Assembly: GCF_947488715.1 (NCBI RefSeq)
Contig: NZ_CANLAG010000012.1
Coordinates: 1-64,000 of the forward strand
Source of the DNA: an uncultured Tateyamaria sp.
GTDB taxonomy: Bacteria > Pseudomonadota > Alphaproteobacteria > Rhodobacterales > Rhodobacteraceae
Length of the DNA: 64,000 nt
Direction: 5' to 3'
Below the pieces are notes generated by a model that saw only the letters and a program-made list of their open reading frames with translations, was not told where the DNA came from and ran no database searches. Positions 16,844-26,234 of this stretch are shown here, one piece after another. The first letter of the stretch is position 1; each line of letters begins with the position of its first letter. The translations under genes and the position numbers were made by a program.

Positions 16844-18409
16844 GTGAGTGATCGGGTCACATATGACGCCGCCGATGAGGTGGAGGTGACAACGGGTCAT
16901 CCGCGCGAGGCAGAAATGCCTACCGCTACGGGCGTGGACGGTTTGGGATGTCATTCCGGGTCGGAGATGGAAAAGGCCGCCCGGATGGCGGGCAATTCCG
17001 AGATGCTGGACAAGTTTGCAGAGGATTATCCGCAAGGGCCACATGACAAGCCGCAGTCGATGTGCCCCGCCTTTGGGTCGCTGCGCGTGGGGTTGCGGAT
17101 GCGCCGTGTGGCGACCGTGCTGTCTGGGTCGGCCTGCTGTGTCTATGGGCTGACGTTCGTGTCGCACTTTTACGGTGCGCGGCGGTCGGTGGGCTATGTG
17201 CCGTTCAATTCCGAGACTTTGGTGACTGGCAAACTTTTCGAGGACATTCGCGAGTCTGTGCACGATCTGGCCGATCCTGAGAAATACGATGCCATTGTGG
17301 TGACGAACCTCTGTGTTCCCACGGCCTCTGGTGTGCCGCTGCGGTTGTTGCCGGATGAGATCAACGGCGTGCGGATTGTGGGTATTGATGTGCCGGGTTT
17401 TGGTATTCCGACCCATGCGGAGGCCAAGGATGTCTTGGCCGGTGCGATGTTGAAATACGCACGCGAAGAGATTGAAGCCGGGCCGGTGGCCGCACCTGTG
17501 GGTGGCAAGTCGGATCGCCCGACAGTTGCCTTGCTGGGTGAGATGTTTCCGGCGGACCCGATGATGATTGGTCAGATGCTGGCGCCTTTGGGTTTGGCGG
17601 CGGGGCCTGTGGTGCCGTGCCGTGAGTGGCGTGAGCTTTATGCCGCTTTGGACAGTGCCGTCGTGGCGGCAGTGCATCCGTTTTACACATCGGCTGTGCG
17701 CGAGTTTCAAGCGGCTGGTCGGCCTGTGGTTGGATCTGCGCCCGTGGGGCGCGATGGCACGGCGGAATGGCTGAAGAATATCGGTGCGGCCTATGGGTGT
17801 AGCGCCGAGCAAGTGGCCGAGGCGCAGAACGCCATCCTCCCGGCGATTTCTGGTGCCTTGGCTGCGACACCGATCAAGGGGACGATCACGTTGTCGGGCT
17901 ATGAAGGGTCCGAGCTGCTGGTCGCACGCCTGTTGATCGAGAGCGGGGCGGAGGTGCCTTATGTGGGCACGGCCTGTCCGCGGACGCCGTGGAATGCGGA
18001 CGATCAGGCGTGGTTGGAGGCCAAGGGCGTGAAGGTGAAATTCCGCGCGTCGCTGGAAGATGATTGTGCGGCGATGGAGGCGGTGCAGCCCGATCTGGCC
18101 ATTGGCACGACGCCGGTGGTGCAGAAGGCCAAAGAGTTGGGCATTCCGGGTCTGTATTTCACCAACCTGATTTCGGCACGGCCCCTGATGGGTGTGGCCG
18201 GGGCCGGGTCGCTGGCTGAAGTGATCAATGCGGCCATCGCCAACAAGGGGCGCATGGATCATATGAAGGCGTTCTTTGAAGGTGTGGGTGAGGGTGACAC
18301 GGCGGGCGTCTGGGAAGGCGCGCCGAACCTGCGGCCAGATTTCCGGGCGCAGAATGCGAAGAAGCTGGAACGTCAAGCCAAGGCCGCGAAGGCGGCGGAG
18401 ATGATCTAG
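16844..18409 (+). CDS. bchY: Chlorophyllide reductase subunit BchY
   Basis: This 521-residue NifD/BchN-like subunit forms, with BchZ, the site that reduces ring B of chlorophyllide a. Cysteines suited to the [4Fe-4S] cluster lie in GLGCHSGSEM, SMCPAFGSL and SGSACCVYGLTF. The start is GTG 16844, as no earlier in-frame ATG fits; no strong ribosome binding site is visible, because the upstream bases are the GAACAATGAA element. Length is normal. Confidence 0.94.
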   Translation: MSDRVTYDAADEVEVTTGHPREAEMPTATGVDGLGCHSGSEMEKAARMAGNSEMLDKFAEDYPQGPHDKPQSMCPAFGSLRVGLRMRRVATVLSGSACCVYGLTFVSHFYGARRSVGYVPFNSETLVTGKLFEDIRESVHDLADPEKYDAIVVTNLCVPTASGVPLRLLPDEINGVRIVGIDVPGFGIPTHAEAKDVLAGAMLKYAREEIEAGPVAAPVGGKSDRPTVALLGEMFPADPMMIGQMLAPLGLAAGPVVPCREWRELYAALDSAVVAAVHPFYTSAVREFQAAGRPVVGSAPVGRDGTAEWLKNIGAAYGCSAEQVAEAQNAILPAISGALAATPIKGTITLSGYEGSELLVARLLIESGAEVPYVGTACPRTPWNADDQAWLEAKGVKVKFRASLEDDCAAMEAVQPDLAIGTTPVVQKAKELGIPGLYFTNLISARPLMGVAGAGSLAEVINAAIANKGRMDHMKAFFEGVGEGDTAGVWEGAPNLRPDFRAQNAKKLERQAKAAKAAEMI

Positions 18410-18514
18410 TGCGCGGATATGGAACATATGCGCGCAACGGCGCGAGGCAGTGTTTGGCGCAAGCCGAACGCGTTCGCGCACGGTTGTATAGCAGCGGATC
18501 GGTTGTCGCGTTCC

Positions 18515-18535
18515 GCCCGGCGGGCACCGCCGGGC
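18515..18535. other. Hairpin in the bchY-bchZ gap, first
   Basis: Perfect 9-bp stem GCCCGGCGG / CCGCCGGGC with a three-base loop, in the 208-nt gap before bchZ. No T-run follows. It may affect mRNA processing. Confidence 0.5.
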
Positions 18536-18536
18536 A

Positions 18537-18564
18537 GCGCCCGTCCGCCCCCCTGGGCGGGCGC
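18537..18564. other. Hairpin in the bchY-bchZ gap, second
   Basis: GCGCCCG (18537-18543) pairs with CGGGCGC (18558-18564) around a GC-rich centre, one base after the previous hairpin. Confidence 0.45.
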
Positions 18565-18617
18565 TATGCGCCCACCCGCGGACGCGCGATGCCCTTTGTT
18601 CTGTCCGGAGGTGCCGC

Positions 18618-20141
18618 ATGCTGATCATGGATCACGATCGGGCCGGGGGCTATTGGGGCGCTGTCTATGCGTTCTGTGCTGTCAAAGGTTTGCAGTGTGT
18701 GATTGACGGGCCTGTGGGGTGCGAGAACCTGCCGGTGACGTCTGTGCTGCACTACACCGACGCCTTGCCGCCGCATGAGTTGCCGATTGTGACCACCGGT
18801 CTGGGCGAAGAAGAGTTGGGCCGGGATGGCACCGAGGGCGCGATGAAGCGGGCCTGGGGTACGCTGGATCCGGCACTGCCTGCTGTCGTTGTGACGGGTT
18901 CGATTGCCGAGATGATCGGCGGGGGTGTGACGCCCCAGGGTACGAATATTCAGAGATTTCTGCCGCGCACCATTGATGAGGATCAGTGGGAAGCGGCGGA
19001 TCGGGCGATGACCTGGATCTTTACCGAGTTCGGTATGACCAAGGGTCGGATGCCGCCCGAGAGGAAACGCGAGGAAGGTGCGCGTCCTCGCGTGAATATC
19101 CTTGGTCCGATGTATGGCACGTTCAATATGCCATCCGACCTGGCCGAGATCCGCAGGCTGGTCGAAGGGATCGGCTGCGAGGTCAACATGGTGATGCCTT
19201 TGGGCGCGCATGTGGCCGAAATGAGAGATCTGGTGAATGCGGATGTGAACATCTGCATGTACCGCGAGTTCGGGCGCGGGTTGTGCGAGCTTCTTGCCAA
19301 GCCGTATCTACAAGCCCCGATAGGGGTCGAGAGTACCACCAAGTTCCTGCGCGCACTGGGGACCTTGGTGGGCCTCGACCCCGAACCTTTTATCCAGCGC
19401 GAGAAACACTCGACGCTGAAGCCCGTGTGGGACCTGTGGCGGTCCGTGACGCAGGATTTCTTTGCCACCGCGTCCTTTGCCGTGGTCGCGAACGAGACCT
19501 ATGCGCGGGGCATTCGCCTGTTTCTTGAGGACGACATGGGGTTGCCCTGTGCCTTTGCCACCGCGCGGGTCGCGGGCAAGAAGACCAACAACGAGGAAGT
19601 GCGGGCCTGGATGGGTCAGAAGCGCCCCTTGGTGGTGTTCGGGTCGATCAATGAAAAGATGTATCTGGCCGAGCTGAAGGGTGGGCATGGGCCGAGCCCT
19701 GCGTTCATCCCGGCCTCTTTCCCCGGTGCCGCGATCCGGCGGGCGACGGGCACGCCGTTTATGGGCTATGCGGGCGCGACCTACCTCATTCAGGAAGTCT
19801 GCAACGGGCTTTTTGATGCGCTGTTCCACATTCTGCCTCTGGCCACCGACATGGATGCCGCCGAGGCCACACCGACGACCCTGCGCCGCGACTTCCCCTG
19901 GGATGATGACGCGCAGGCCATGCTGGACCGCATTGTCGCCCAGCACCCCATCCTGACCCGAATTTCCGCGGCAAAAACCCTGCGCGATGCGGCTGAGCAA
20001 GCAGCCCTCGCAAGCGGTGCGGACCGGGTTGTGATTGAAACCGTGCGCGCTCTCGATCCTGCTCTGGCCGGATCGTCAGAGGACAAGGACCCTGCATTGG
20101 CCGGGTCGTCAGACAACGTTTCCGAGGGAGGAACACCATGA
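18618..20141 (+). CDS. bchZ: Chlorophyllide reductase subunit BchZ
   Basis: This 507-residue NifK/BchB-like partner of BchY begins [26 protein letters not shown] and has cluster-region cysteines in [13 protein letters not shown]. The C-terminus carries a short tandem repeat (two DPALAGSS units) that looks added relative to the conserved core. The ATG at 18618 follows a CGGAGGTG ribosome binding site. The stop overlaps the pufQ ATG. Confidence 0.94.
   Translation: MLIMDHDRAGGYWGAVYAFCAVKGLQCVIDGPVGCENLPVTSVLHYTDALPPHELPIVTTGLGEEELGRDGTEGAMKRAWGTLDPALPAVVVTGSIAEMIGGGVTPQGTNIQRFLPRTIDEDQWEAADRAMTWIFTEFGMTKGRMPPERKREEGARPRVNILGPMYGTFNMPSDLAEIRRLVEGIGCEVNMVMPLGAHVAEMRDLVNADVNICMYREFGRGLCELLAKPYLQAPIGVESTTKFLRALGTLVGLDPEPFIQREKHSTLKPVWDLWRSVTQDFFATASFAVVANETYARGIRLFLEDDMGLPCAFATARVAGKKTNNEEVRAWMGQKRPLVVFGSINEKMYLAELKGGHGPSPAFIPASFPGAAIRRATGTPFMGYAGATYLIQEVCNGLFDALFHILPLATDMDAAEATPTTLRRDFPWDDDAQAMLDRIVAQHPILTRISAAKTLRDAAEQAALASGADRVVIETVRALDPALAGSSEDKDPALAGSSDNVSEGGTP
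20055..20117 (+). repeat. Short tandem repeat at the bchZ 3-prime end
   Basis: Two diverged units of 33 and 30 nt encode [11 protein letters not shown] and [10 protein letters not shown]. Synonymous differences between the units suggest the duplication is not recent. Confidence 0.7.
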
Positions 20142-20365
20142 CTGACATGACGTCGAACCTGAGCACCGAGGCGCCGAAGAAACGCAGCGGAGAAAAGACC
20201 GAGTTCATGGTCTATTTCGCGATCATCTTTGTGGCGACGCTGCCGCTGGCGTGCCTGACATGGGCGCTGGCCGCGATCAAATCGCGGTCGTTCACCGACA
20301 AGGGCCCGATGGCCCGCGCGTGGACCCAGGCCCGGATCATCACGCCGATGATCTTTAACGCGTGA
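20138..20365 (+). CDS. pufQ: PufQ, bacteriochlorophyll-related assembly factor
   Basis: This 75-residue protein has a charged N-terminus and one membrane helix (about residues 24-48, [25 protein letters not shown]). PufQ is thought to aid bacteriochlorophyll intermediate handling and complex assembly. The location between bchZ and pufB and the C-terminal RIITPMIF support the call. The ATG overlaps the bchZ stop. Confidence 0.88.
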   Translation: MTDMTSNLSTEAPKKRSGEKTEFMVYFAIIFVATLPLACLTWALAAIKSRSFTDKGPMARAWTQARIITPMIFNA

Positions 20366-20551
20366 TCCGCGACGACCTGCATATCTGCGCCGGCCCCTCG
20401 GGCCGCGCCACCGAATGTCCCAGCCTGTGTGCGCCTGCTGTGACCCAAGACTGGACGCCTGATCTCAGGTGGACAGAGCCCGGAGGGGGTGACCCCAATG
20501 GACCCGGCCGCGGGGTGCGCGGCTTCAGCATGCAATTCCGGAGGAATTCTT
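20366..20551 (+). promoter_or_regulatory. pufQ-pufB intergenic leader
   Basis: This 186-nt region has no credible gene. It ends in a strong ribosome binding site, GGAGGAAT at 20540-20547, for pufB. In related bacteria this region carries mRNA processing sites and 5-prime structure for the pufBA message; nothing more specific can be read here. Confidence 0.45.
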
Positions 20552-20695
20552 ATGGCTGACAACCTGTCTTTCACAGGTCTCACAGACGAGCAGGCGCAAG
20601 AGCTGCACGCTGTCTATATGAGCGGGCTCTGGCTGTTTTCAGCCGTGGCCGTCGTCGCTCACTTGGCAGTGTTCATCTGGCGTCCGTGGTTCTGA
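20552..20695 (+). CDS. pufB: LH1 antenna beta polypeptide
   Basis: This 47-residue single-helix antenna peptide starts [19 protein letters not shown] and ends FIWRPWF, the typical beta C-terminus. His37 (VVAHLAV) is the expected bacteriochlorophyll ligand, with His19 near the membrane edge. The ATG at 20552 has a near-ideal ribosome binding site; a longer open frame from 20489 is not antenna-like. Confidence 0.95.
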   Translation: MADNLSFTGLTDEQAQELHAVYMSGLWLFSAVAVVAHLAVFIWRPWF

Positions 20696-20709
20696 GGAGG
20701 GATTAGCAA

Positions 20710-20868
20710 ATGGCAAAGTTCTACAAGATCTGGCTCATCTTTGATCCCCGTCGTGTGTTTGTCGCACAAGGCGTTTTCCTGTTCCTGCTGGCGGCGATGA
20801 TTCACCTCGTCCTGCTGAGCACGGACCACTTCAACTGGTTCGAGCTGGCCGCGCAAAGCGCCCAGTAA
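20710..20868 (+). CDS. pufA: LH1 antenna alpha polypeptide
   Basis: This 52-residue peptide ([20 protein letters not shown] onward) has the FDPRRVF motif before its single membrane helix and His32 in AAMIHLVLL as bacteriochlorophyll ligand. GAGGAGGGAT upstream overlaps the pufB stop region and gives strong translation. Its message ends at a large hairpin before pufL. Confidence 0.95.
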   Translation: MAKFYKIWLIFDPRRVFVAQGVFLFLLAAMIHLVLLSTDHFNWFELAAQSAQ

Positions 20869-20896
20869 GGACCGCGCGAAGCGGATCTCAAGCAAA

Positions 20897-20938
20897 GTTG
20901 CGGGCGGGGCGAACAGTGCGCCCTCGCCTGCCCGCAAC
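20897..20938 (+). other. pufA-pufL intercistronic hairpin
   Basis: A perfect 9-bp stem GTTGCGGGC (20897-20905) / GCCCGCAAC (20930-20938) is extended by further G-C and G-U pairs. In Rhodobacter, hairpins here protect the 3-prime end of the pufBA mRNA and set the antenna to reaction-centre ratio; the same role is inferred. Confidence 0.75.
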
Positions 20939-20965
20939 AAACCAACCGATTTTTCTAAGACGGTC

Positions 20966-20996
20966 GTTGGCGCCATGGCGGTGCCGCGCCGCCAAC
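20966..20996 (+). other. Second hairpin upstream of pufL
   Basis: GTTGGCG (20966-20972) pairs with CGCCAAC (20990-20996), ending 16 bases before the pufL ATG. It may modulate pufL translation or add to pufBA 3-prime stability. Confidence 0.5.
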
Positions 20997-21012
20997 TGCG
21001 GAGATTGAGAAG

Positions 21013-21876
21013 ATGGCCTTGCTGTCCTTCGAGAGAAAGTATCGCGTCCGTGGCGGGACGCTGATCGGCGGTGATTTGTTCGACTTTTGGGTGGGCCCTT
21101 TTTATGTGGGGTTCTTCGGGGTCACGACCGCCTTTTTCACCCTGCTGGGCACGGTGCTGATTTTCTGGGGCGCGTCCCAGCAAGGCACGTTCAATCCCTG
21201 GCTCATCAACATCGCGCCGCCGGACCTCAGCTATGGTCTGGGGATGGCGCCGCTGCTTGAAGGGGGTCTGTGGCAGATCATAACCTTCTGTGCGACGGGC
21301 GCGTTCATCTCTTGGGCGCTGCGCGAGGTTGAGATTTGCCGCAAGCTGGGCATGGGATACCACGTGCCCATCGGCTTCAGCTTTGCCATTCTGGCCTATG
21401 TCACGCTGGTCATTTTCCGCCCGCTGTTGATGGGCGCGTGGGGGCATGGGTTCCCTTACGGGATCTTCAGCCACCTCGATTGGGTGAGCAACACCGGCTA
21501 TGCCTATCTGCACTTCCACTACAATCCGGCGCACATGCTGGCGGTCACGCTGTTCTTTACCACGACGCTGGCGCTGGCGCTGCACGGGGCGCTGATCCTG
21601 TCGGCGGCCAACCCCGAAGAGGGCAGCACCGCCCTGACGCCGGATCACGAAGATACGTTTTTCCGCGACTTCATCGGCTATTCGATTGGCACGTTGGGCA
21701 TTCACCGTCTGGGCTGGCTGCTGGCGATCAACGCGGTGTTTTTCAGCGCGGTCTGCATCATCATCTCTGGCCCGATCTGGACGTCCGGTTGGCCCGAGTG
21801 GTGGAACTGGTGGCTGAACCTGCCGATCTGGGGCACCGATCCGTTGCCTGTCTATCAATCCGGTTTTGGGGGGTGA
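21013..21876 (+). CDS. pufL: Photosynthetic reaction centre L subunit
   Basis: This 287-residue protein with five membrane helices begins [34 protein letters not shown], a near-invariant start. Histidines in [11 protein letters not shown] and [15 protein letters not shown] are the bacteriochlorophyll and iron ligands. It binds half of the special pair and the electron-transfer cofactors with PufM. Only a weak GGAG ribosome binding site precedes it, as is common for pufL. Confidence 0.97.
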   Translation: MALLSFERKYRVRGGTLIGGDLFDFWVGPFYVGFFGVTTAFFTLLGTVLIFWGASQQGTFNPWLINIAPPDLSYGLGMAPLLEGGLWQIITFCATGAFISWALREVEICRKLGMGYHVPIGFSFAILAYVTLVIFRPLLMGAWGHGFPYGIFSHLDWVSNTGYAYLHFHYNPAHMLAVTLFFTTTLALALHGALILSAANPEEGSTALTPDHEDTFFRDFIGYSIGTLGIHRLGWLLAINAVFFSAVCIIISGPIWTSGWPEWWNWWLNLPIWGTDPLPVYQSGFGG

Positions 21877-21880
21877 TCAG

Positions 21881-22867
21881 ATGATCGAGTATCAAAACAT
21901 TTTCACGCAGGTGCAGGTTCAGGGCAATCCTGAATGGGGCATGGACGACAGCGGCGAGATGCTGCAGGAGCGCGTGGGCAAGCCGTTTTTCTCGACCCTT
22001 GCGGGGTTTGTGGGCAACGCGCAGATTGGGCCGATCTATCTGGGTTGGACCGGGATGGTGTCGCTGGCCACGGGCCTGATCTGGTTCGTGATTGTGGGTC
22101 TGAACATGCTGGCGCAGGTCGGCTATTCGATCCCCGAGTTCATTCGCCAACTGTTCTGGCTGGCGCTGGAGCCGCCGAGCCCGGAATACGGTCTGTCGAT
22201 GCCACCCTTGGACGAGGGGGGGTGGTATATCATCGCCTCGCTGTTCCTGCTGGTGTCGGTGATGACCTGGCTGCTGCGCAGCTATCTGCTGGCGGCCGAG
22301 CACAAGATGGGCAAGCACGTGTTCTGGGCGTTCGCCTCGGCCGTGTGGCTGTTCCTTGTGCTGGGTCTGTTGCGCCCAGTGTTGATGGGATCGTGGAGCG
22401 AGGCCGTGCCTTACGGTATCTTCCCGCACCTTGACTGGACCACGGCGTTTTCGATCCGCTACGGCAACCTTTATTACAACCCGTTCCACTGTCTGAGCAT
22501 TGTGTTTCTTTATGGCTCTGTCCTGCTGTTCTGCATGCATGGCGGCACCATTCTGGCGGTGACCCGTTACGGCGGCGACCGCGAGCTGGAGCAGATCTAT
22601 GACCGTGGCACGGCGACGGAACGTGCGGCCCTGTTCTGGCGCTGGACCATGGGGTTCAACGCCACGATGGAGGGCATTCACCGCTGGGCCTGGTGGTTTG
22701 CGGTGCTGACCCCGATCACGGGGGGCATCGGCATCCTGCTGACCGGCACGGTCGTGGACAACTGGTTCATCTGGGCGCAGGAGCACAATTTCGCGCCGAT
22801 GTATGACGGGGCTTACGGCTACGAAGATTACGGCTCGTACGAAGCCTTCATTGGGAAGGAGAACTGA
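21881..22867 (+). CDS. pufM: Photosynthetic reaction centre M subunit
   Basis: This 328-residue partner of PufL begins [20 protein letters not shown]. The conserved [17 protein letters not shown] and [14 protein letters not shown] blocks contribute special-pair and iron ligands. ATG 21881 lies four bases after the pufL stop; the frame is open to 21866, but that extension is not PufM-like. The C-terminus has a [12 protein letters not shown] tail that may reach towards the cytochrome subunit or H. Confidence 0.97.
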   Translation: MIEYQNIFTQVQVQGNPEWGMDDSGEMLQERVGKPFFSTLAGFVGNAQIGPIYLGWTGMVSLATGLIWFVIVGLNMLAQVGYSIPEFIRQLFWLALEPPSPEYGLSMPPLDEGGWYIIASLFLLVSVMTWLLRSYLLAAEHKMGKHVFWAFASAVWLFLVLGLLRPVLMGSWSEAVPYGIFPHLDWTTAFSIRYGNLYYNPFHCLSIVFLYGSVLLFCMHGGTILAVTRYGGDRELEQIYDRGTATERAALFWRWTMGFNATMEGIHRWAWWFAVLTPITGGIGILLTGTVVDNWFIWAQEHNFAPMYDGAYGYEDYGSYEAFIGKEN

Positions 22868-22868
22868 T

Positions 22869-23990
22869 ATGTTTCCCAAGTGGTTTGACAAATGGAACGC
22901 GGACAATCCGACCAACATCTTTGGTCCTGCCATTGCGGTGGGTGTGGTTGGCGGGGCGATCTTTGCCGCGGCACTGATCGTGACCTGGGGCAATCCGTAC
23001 CAGACGGAGAGCATGCAGACCGGCCCGCGTGGCACGGGCATGTCGGTGCCGGAATACAACGTGGCCCGCACCGCCGCCGATCCGACGATCGAGGCGTATT
23101 ACACCGAAGAGCCGTACATCCCCGAGGGCGGCGAAGAGCTGGCCAAGGACATCTATGAGAATGTCCAGGTGCTGGGCGATCTGACGGATGACAATTTCAA
23201 CCGCGTGATGCTGGCCATGACCCAGTGGGTCAGCCCCGAAGAAGGCTGTGCCTATTGTCACGGGGATGTCGACATCTCGGAATACGGGTCGGATGACCTC
23301 TATACCAAGGTGGTCAGCCGGCGCATGATCCAGATGACCCAGAACATCAACGAGAACTGGGATGGGCATGTGAACGCCGTCGCTGAGGTGGGGGTGAACT
23401 GTTACACCTGTCACCGTGGTGAGAACGTACCCAGCGACATCTGGTTCAACGTGACACCTGTGAACGAGGCGGCAGGGGGCTGGGCCGCTGTTCAGAACCG
23501 CGCCACCGCGATGAGCGCGTCCACGTCGCTGCCGTCCTCCGCGCTCGAGGTCTATCTGACCGACTATGACAGCGAGGTGAACGTGCACGATCTGGAAAGC
23601 CGCGTGGCCGGTGTGCCGGGGCTGACCGAGGATGTGCACACGATCCAGAAGACCGAGATGACGTTCTCTCTGATGAACTATTTCTCGAACTCGCTGGGGG
23701 TGAACTGTGTGTTCTGTCACAACAGCCGGGCGTTCTATGACGCGGCGCAATACACGCCGCAGTGGGGCATCGCCCAGCAGGGCCGCCAGATGGTGATCGA
23801 GATGAATCAGGAATACCTGATCCCGCTCAAGGACACCTATCCCGAAAACCGCCTTGGCCCGATCTATGCCGATGCGCCCAAGGCCGCCTGCCGGACCTGT
23901 CACAAAGGGTATCAGCGTCCGTTGCAGGGCATGAACATGACCGCAGATTGGCCCGAGCTGACCTCGAGCGACGCGCCGGTCTACGAATAG
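22869..23990 (+). CDS. pufC: Reaction centre tetraheme cytochrome c subunit
   Basis: This 373-residue protein has an N-terminal membrane anchor (about residues 18-40) and four CXXCH heme sites: CAYCH, CYTCH, CVFCH and CRTCH. It reduces the photo-oxidised special pair from the periplasmic side. No lipobox cysteine is seen at the N-terminus, so it is probably anchored by an uncleaved helix. ATG 22869 overlaps the pufM stop region. A hairpin terminator candidate follows. Confidence 0.96.
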   Translation: MFPKWFDKWNADNPTNIFGPAIAVGVVGGAIFAAALIVTWGNPYQTESMQTGPRGTGMSVPEYNVARTAADPTIEAYYTEEPYIPEGGEELAKDIYENVQVLGDLTDDNFNRVMLAMTQWVSPEEGCAYCHGDVDISEYGSDDLYTKVVSRRMIQMTQNINENWDGHVNAVAEVGVNCYTCHRGENVPSDIWFNVTPVNEAAGGWAAVQNRATAMSASTSLPSSALEVYLTDYDSEVNVHDLESRVAGVPGLTEDVHTIQKTEMTFSLMNYFSNSLGVNCVFCHNSRAFYDAAQYTPQWGIAQQGRQMVIEMNQEYLIPLKDTYPENRLGPIYADAPKAACRTCHKGYQRPLQGMNMTADWPELTSSDAPVYE

Positions 23991-24031
23991 CGCCTGCCCG
24001 GGCGCGGCCCGGTCGAGCGATCCACGATGTG

Positions 24032-24054
24032 GCGGGGCGGTATGCCTGCCCCGC
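24032..24054 (+). terminator. Candidate terminator after pufC
   Basis: GCGGGGC (24032-24038) and GCCCCGC (24048-24054) form a 7-bp stem extended by inner pairs. No U-run follows, so it may rather be an mRNA-stabilising end. The rest of 23991-24235 holds GC-rich repeats of short words but no credible gene. Confidence 0.45.
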
Positions 24055-24235
24055 GACGCCAGGCACGGACCATTGGCTTCCTTGGTCCGGGCACGGGGTC
24101 TTCCCGGCCCCGGTTCCCTTCCTGTTGGCTACAGGAACCCTGGCGTCGTGCTTGATTCCCTCAGGCACGGCGCCTTTTTGCCCCAAGGGTCCGTTGGCAA
24201 GGCGGATGGGGCACGCGATGAAAGGATGTGCGCCC

Positions 24236-26167
24236 ATGACCGACCGTAAGAGCAAGACACCCCTGTTGGACACCGTGGCGGGCCCCGCCGATCTCAAACG
24301 CCTGTCGGATGGCGAATTGTCCACGCTGGCGCATGAGTTGCGCAGCGATGTCGTCGAAGCGGTCAGCCGCACCGGCGGGCATCTTGGATCTTCGCTCGGT
24401 GTGGTCGAACTGACCGTGGGCATCCACGCCGTGTTCGACACGCCACGCGACAAGGTGATCTGGGACGTGGGCCACCAGTGTTACCCGCACAAGATCCTGA
24501 CCGGGCGCCGCCACCGCATGGGTACCCTGCGCCAGAAGGACGGGCTGAGCGGGTTCACCAAACGGTCCGAGAGCGACTACGACCCCTTTGGCGCGGCGCA
24601 TTCCTCGACCTCCATCTCCGCCGCTTTGGGGTTCACCGTGGGCCGCGACATGGGCATGCCCACGGGTGACGCGATTGCCGTGATCGGCGACGGGTCGATC
24701 AGCGCGGGCATGGCCTATGAGGCGCTGAACAACGCAGGCCACGAAGGCCGCCGCCTGTTCGTCATCCTGAACGACAACGAGATGTCCATCGCCCCGCCCA
24801 CCGGCGCGATGAGCACATACCTGTCAAACCTCAGCCGCAATTCACCCTTTGCCCCGCTGCACGCCATCGCCGAAGGGATGGAGCAGGCCCTTCCCAAACC
24901 GATGCGCGACGGCGCGCGCCGCGCCCGCGAGATGGTCACGGGTGTGGAGAGCAAGGGCACGTTTTTCGAGGAACTGGGGTTCGATTATATCGGTCCCATC
25001 GACGGGCACGACATGGATCAGGTGTTGAGCGTGTTGCGCGGCGCGCGTGCGCGGGCCACGGGGCCGGTGCTGATCCACGCCTGCACGGTCAAGGGCAAGG
25101 GCTATGCCCCCGCCGAAGGGTCGGCGGACAAGTATCACGGCGTGTCGAAATTCGACGTTGAAACCGGCGAACAGTCCAAAGGCAAAAGCAACGCGCCCGC
25201 CTACACCTCGGTGTTCGGAGAGACGCTGGCCGATCTGGCCGCGCGCGATCCGGCCATCGTGGCGGTGACGGCGGCGATGCCGGGCGGCACCGGCGTGAAC
25301 AAGATGGCCGACCGGTTTCCGGGCCGCGTCTTTGACGTTGGCATCGCCGAACAGCATGGCGTGACCTTTGCCGCCGGGATGGCGGCCAGCGGGCTGAAAC
25401 CGTTCTGCGCGATCTACTCGACCTTCCTGCAACGCGGATACGATCAGGTGGTGCACGACGTGGTGCTACAGGGTCTGCCGGTGCGTTTTGCCATCGACCG
25501 GGCGGGGCTGGTTGGTGCCGATGGCGCGACCCATGCCGGGTCTTTCGACATCGGGTATCTCGCGTCGCTGCCGGGCATCGTGGTCATGGCCGCCGCCGAC
25601 GAGGCGGAGCTGGTCCATATGGTCACGACCGCCGCCGCCCATGACAGCGGCCCCATCGCCTTCCGCTATCCGCGCGGCAACGGGCGCGGGGTTGAGATGC
25701 CGGAACGGGGCGAGGTGCTCGAGATCGGCAAGGGCCGGATGATCCAGGAGGGTACGGATGTGGCGCTCCTGTCGCTGGGCACGCACCTTGACGCCTGCGA
25801 ACGCGCCGCCGCACGGCTCGAGGCGGACGGGCTGTCGGTCTCCATCGCCGATGCCCGTTTTGCCAAGCCGTTGGACATGGACCTGATCCGCGATCTCGCC
25901 GCCCGCCACCAGTTGCTCGTCACGGTCGAACAGGGGGCGATGGGCGGTTTCGGCGCGATGGTTCTGCAAGCGATGGCCGCCGAGGGGCTGCTGGATCACG
26001 GGCTCAAGCTGCGCACGATGCACCTGCCTGACCGCTTCATCGATCAGGCCAGCCCGGACGAAATGTACGCCGATGCAGGCCTCACGGCGGACGACATCGC
26101 AAACACCGTCCGCGACGCCATGGGCCAGACCGCCACAAATGTGATCGACCTGAAAACCGGCGCTTGA
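24236..26167 (+). CDS. dxs: 1-deoxy-D-xylulose-5-phosphate synthase
   Basis: This 643-residue thiamine-diphosphate enzyme makes DXP from pyruvate and glyceraldehyde-3-phosphate, the first step of the non-mevalonate pathway. The [15 protein letters not shown] block, the TPP motif [18 protein letters not shown] and the transketolase pyrimidine domain ([20 protein letters not shown]) are present. ATG 24236 has AAGGA 9 bp upstream; an in-frame ATG at 24218 is the alternative, and the frame is open far upstream without homology. Its place after puf suggests precursor supply for pigments. Confidence 0.95.
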   Translation: MTDRKSKTPLLDTVAGPADLKRLSDGELSTLAHELRSDVVEAVSRTGGHLGSSLGVVELTVGIHAVFDTPRDKVIWDVGHQCYPHKILTGRRHRMGTLRQKDGLSGFTKRSESDYDPFGAAHSSTSISAALGFTVGRDMGMPTGDAIAVIGDGSISAGMAYEALNNAGHEGRRLFVILNDNEMSIAPPTGAMSTYLSNLSRNSPFAPLHAIAEGMEQALPKPMRDGARRAREMVTGVESKGTFFEELGFDYIGPIDGHDMDQVLSVLRGARARATGPVLIHACTVKGKGYAPAEGSADKYHGVSKFDVETGEQSKGKSNAPAYTSVFGETLADLAARDPAIVAVTAAMPGGTGVNKMADRFPGRVFDVGIAEQHGVTFAAGMAASGLKPFCAIYSTFLQRGYDQVVHDVVLQGLPVRFAIDRAGLVGADGATHAGSFDIGYLASLPGIVVMAAADEAELVHMVTTAAAHDSGPIAFRYPRGNGRGVEMPERGEVLEIGKGRMIQEGTDVALLSLGTHLDACERAAARLEADGLSVSIADARFAKPLDMDLIRDLAARHQLLVTVEQGAMGGFGAMVLQAMAAEGLLDHGLKLRTMHLPDRFIDQASPDEMYADAGLTADDIANTVRDAMGQTATNVIDLKTGA

Positions 26168-26170
26168 GCC

Positions 26171-26225
26171 CTTCATTGTTCGGGAAATATGCCGGGGAGC
26201 GCGAGGGGCTGGCCCCTCGCTCCGC
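26171..26225. terminator. Bidirectional terminator / intergenic element after dxs
   Basis: Read on the minus strand this is a GCGAGGGG-ccag-CCCCTCGC hairpin (26201-26220) followed by GCTCCCCGGCATATTTCCCGAACAATGAA, the same layout as near 16794. It lies between convergent dxs and the TPR gene. A further perfect 8-bp stem, CGCCTGTG/CACAGGCG at 26223-26245, overlaps the TPR gene end. Confidence 0.6.
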
Positions 26226-26234
26226 CTGTGGAAA

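Noticed and set aside
15749-18628. A 959-codon open frame on the minus strand opposite bchX and bchY
   Set aside because: It is the shadow of high-GC codon use in real genes with strong homology on the plus strand; the product is a His/Arg-rich low-complexity peptide.
20366-20551. Short open frame upstream of pufB (from 20489) as an extended pufB
   Set aside because: The 47-residue peptide from ATG 20552 has the full antenna pattern and an ideal ribosome binding site.
20659-21858. Long minus-strand open frame opposite pufL
   Set aside because: pufL is certain on the plus strand; the antisense product is Arg/Gln-rich without motifs.
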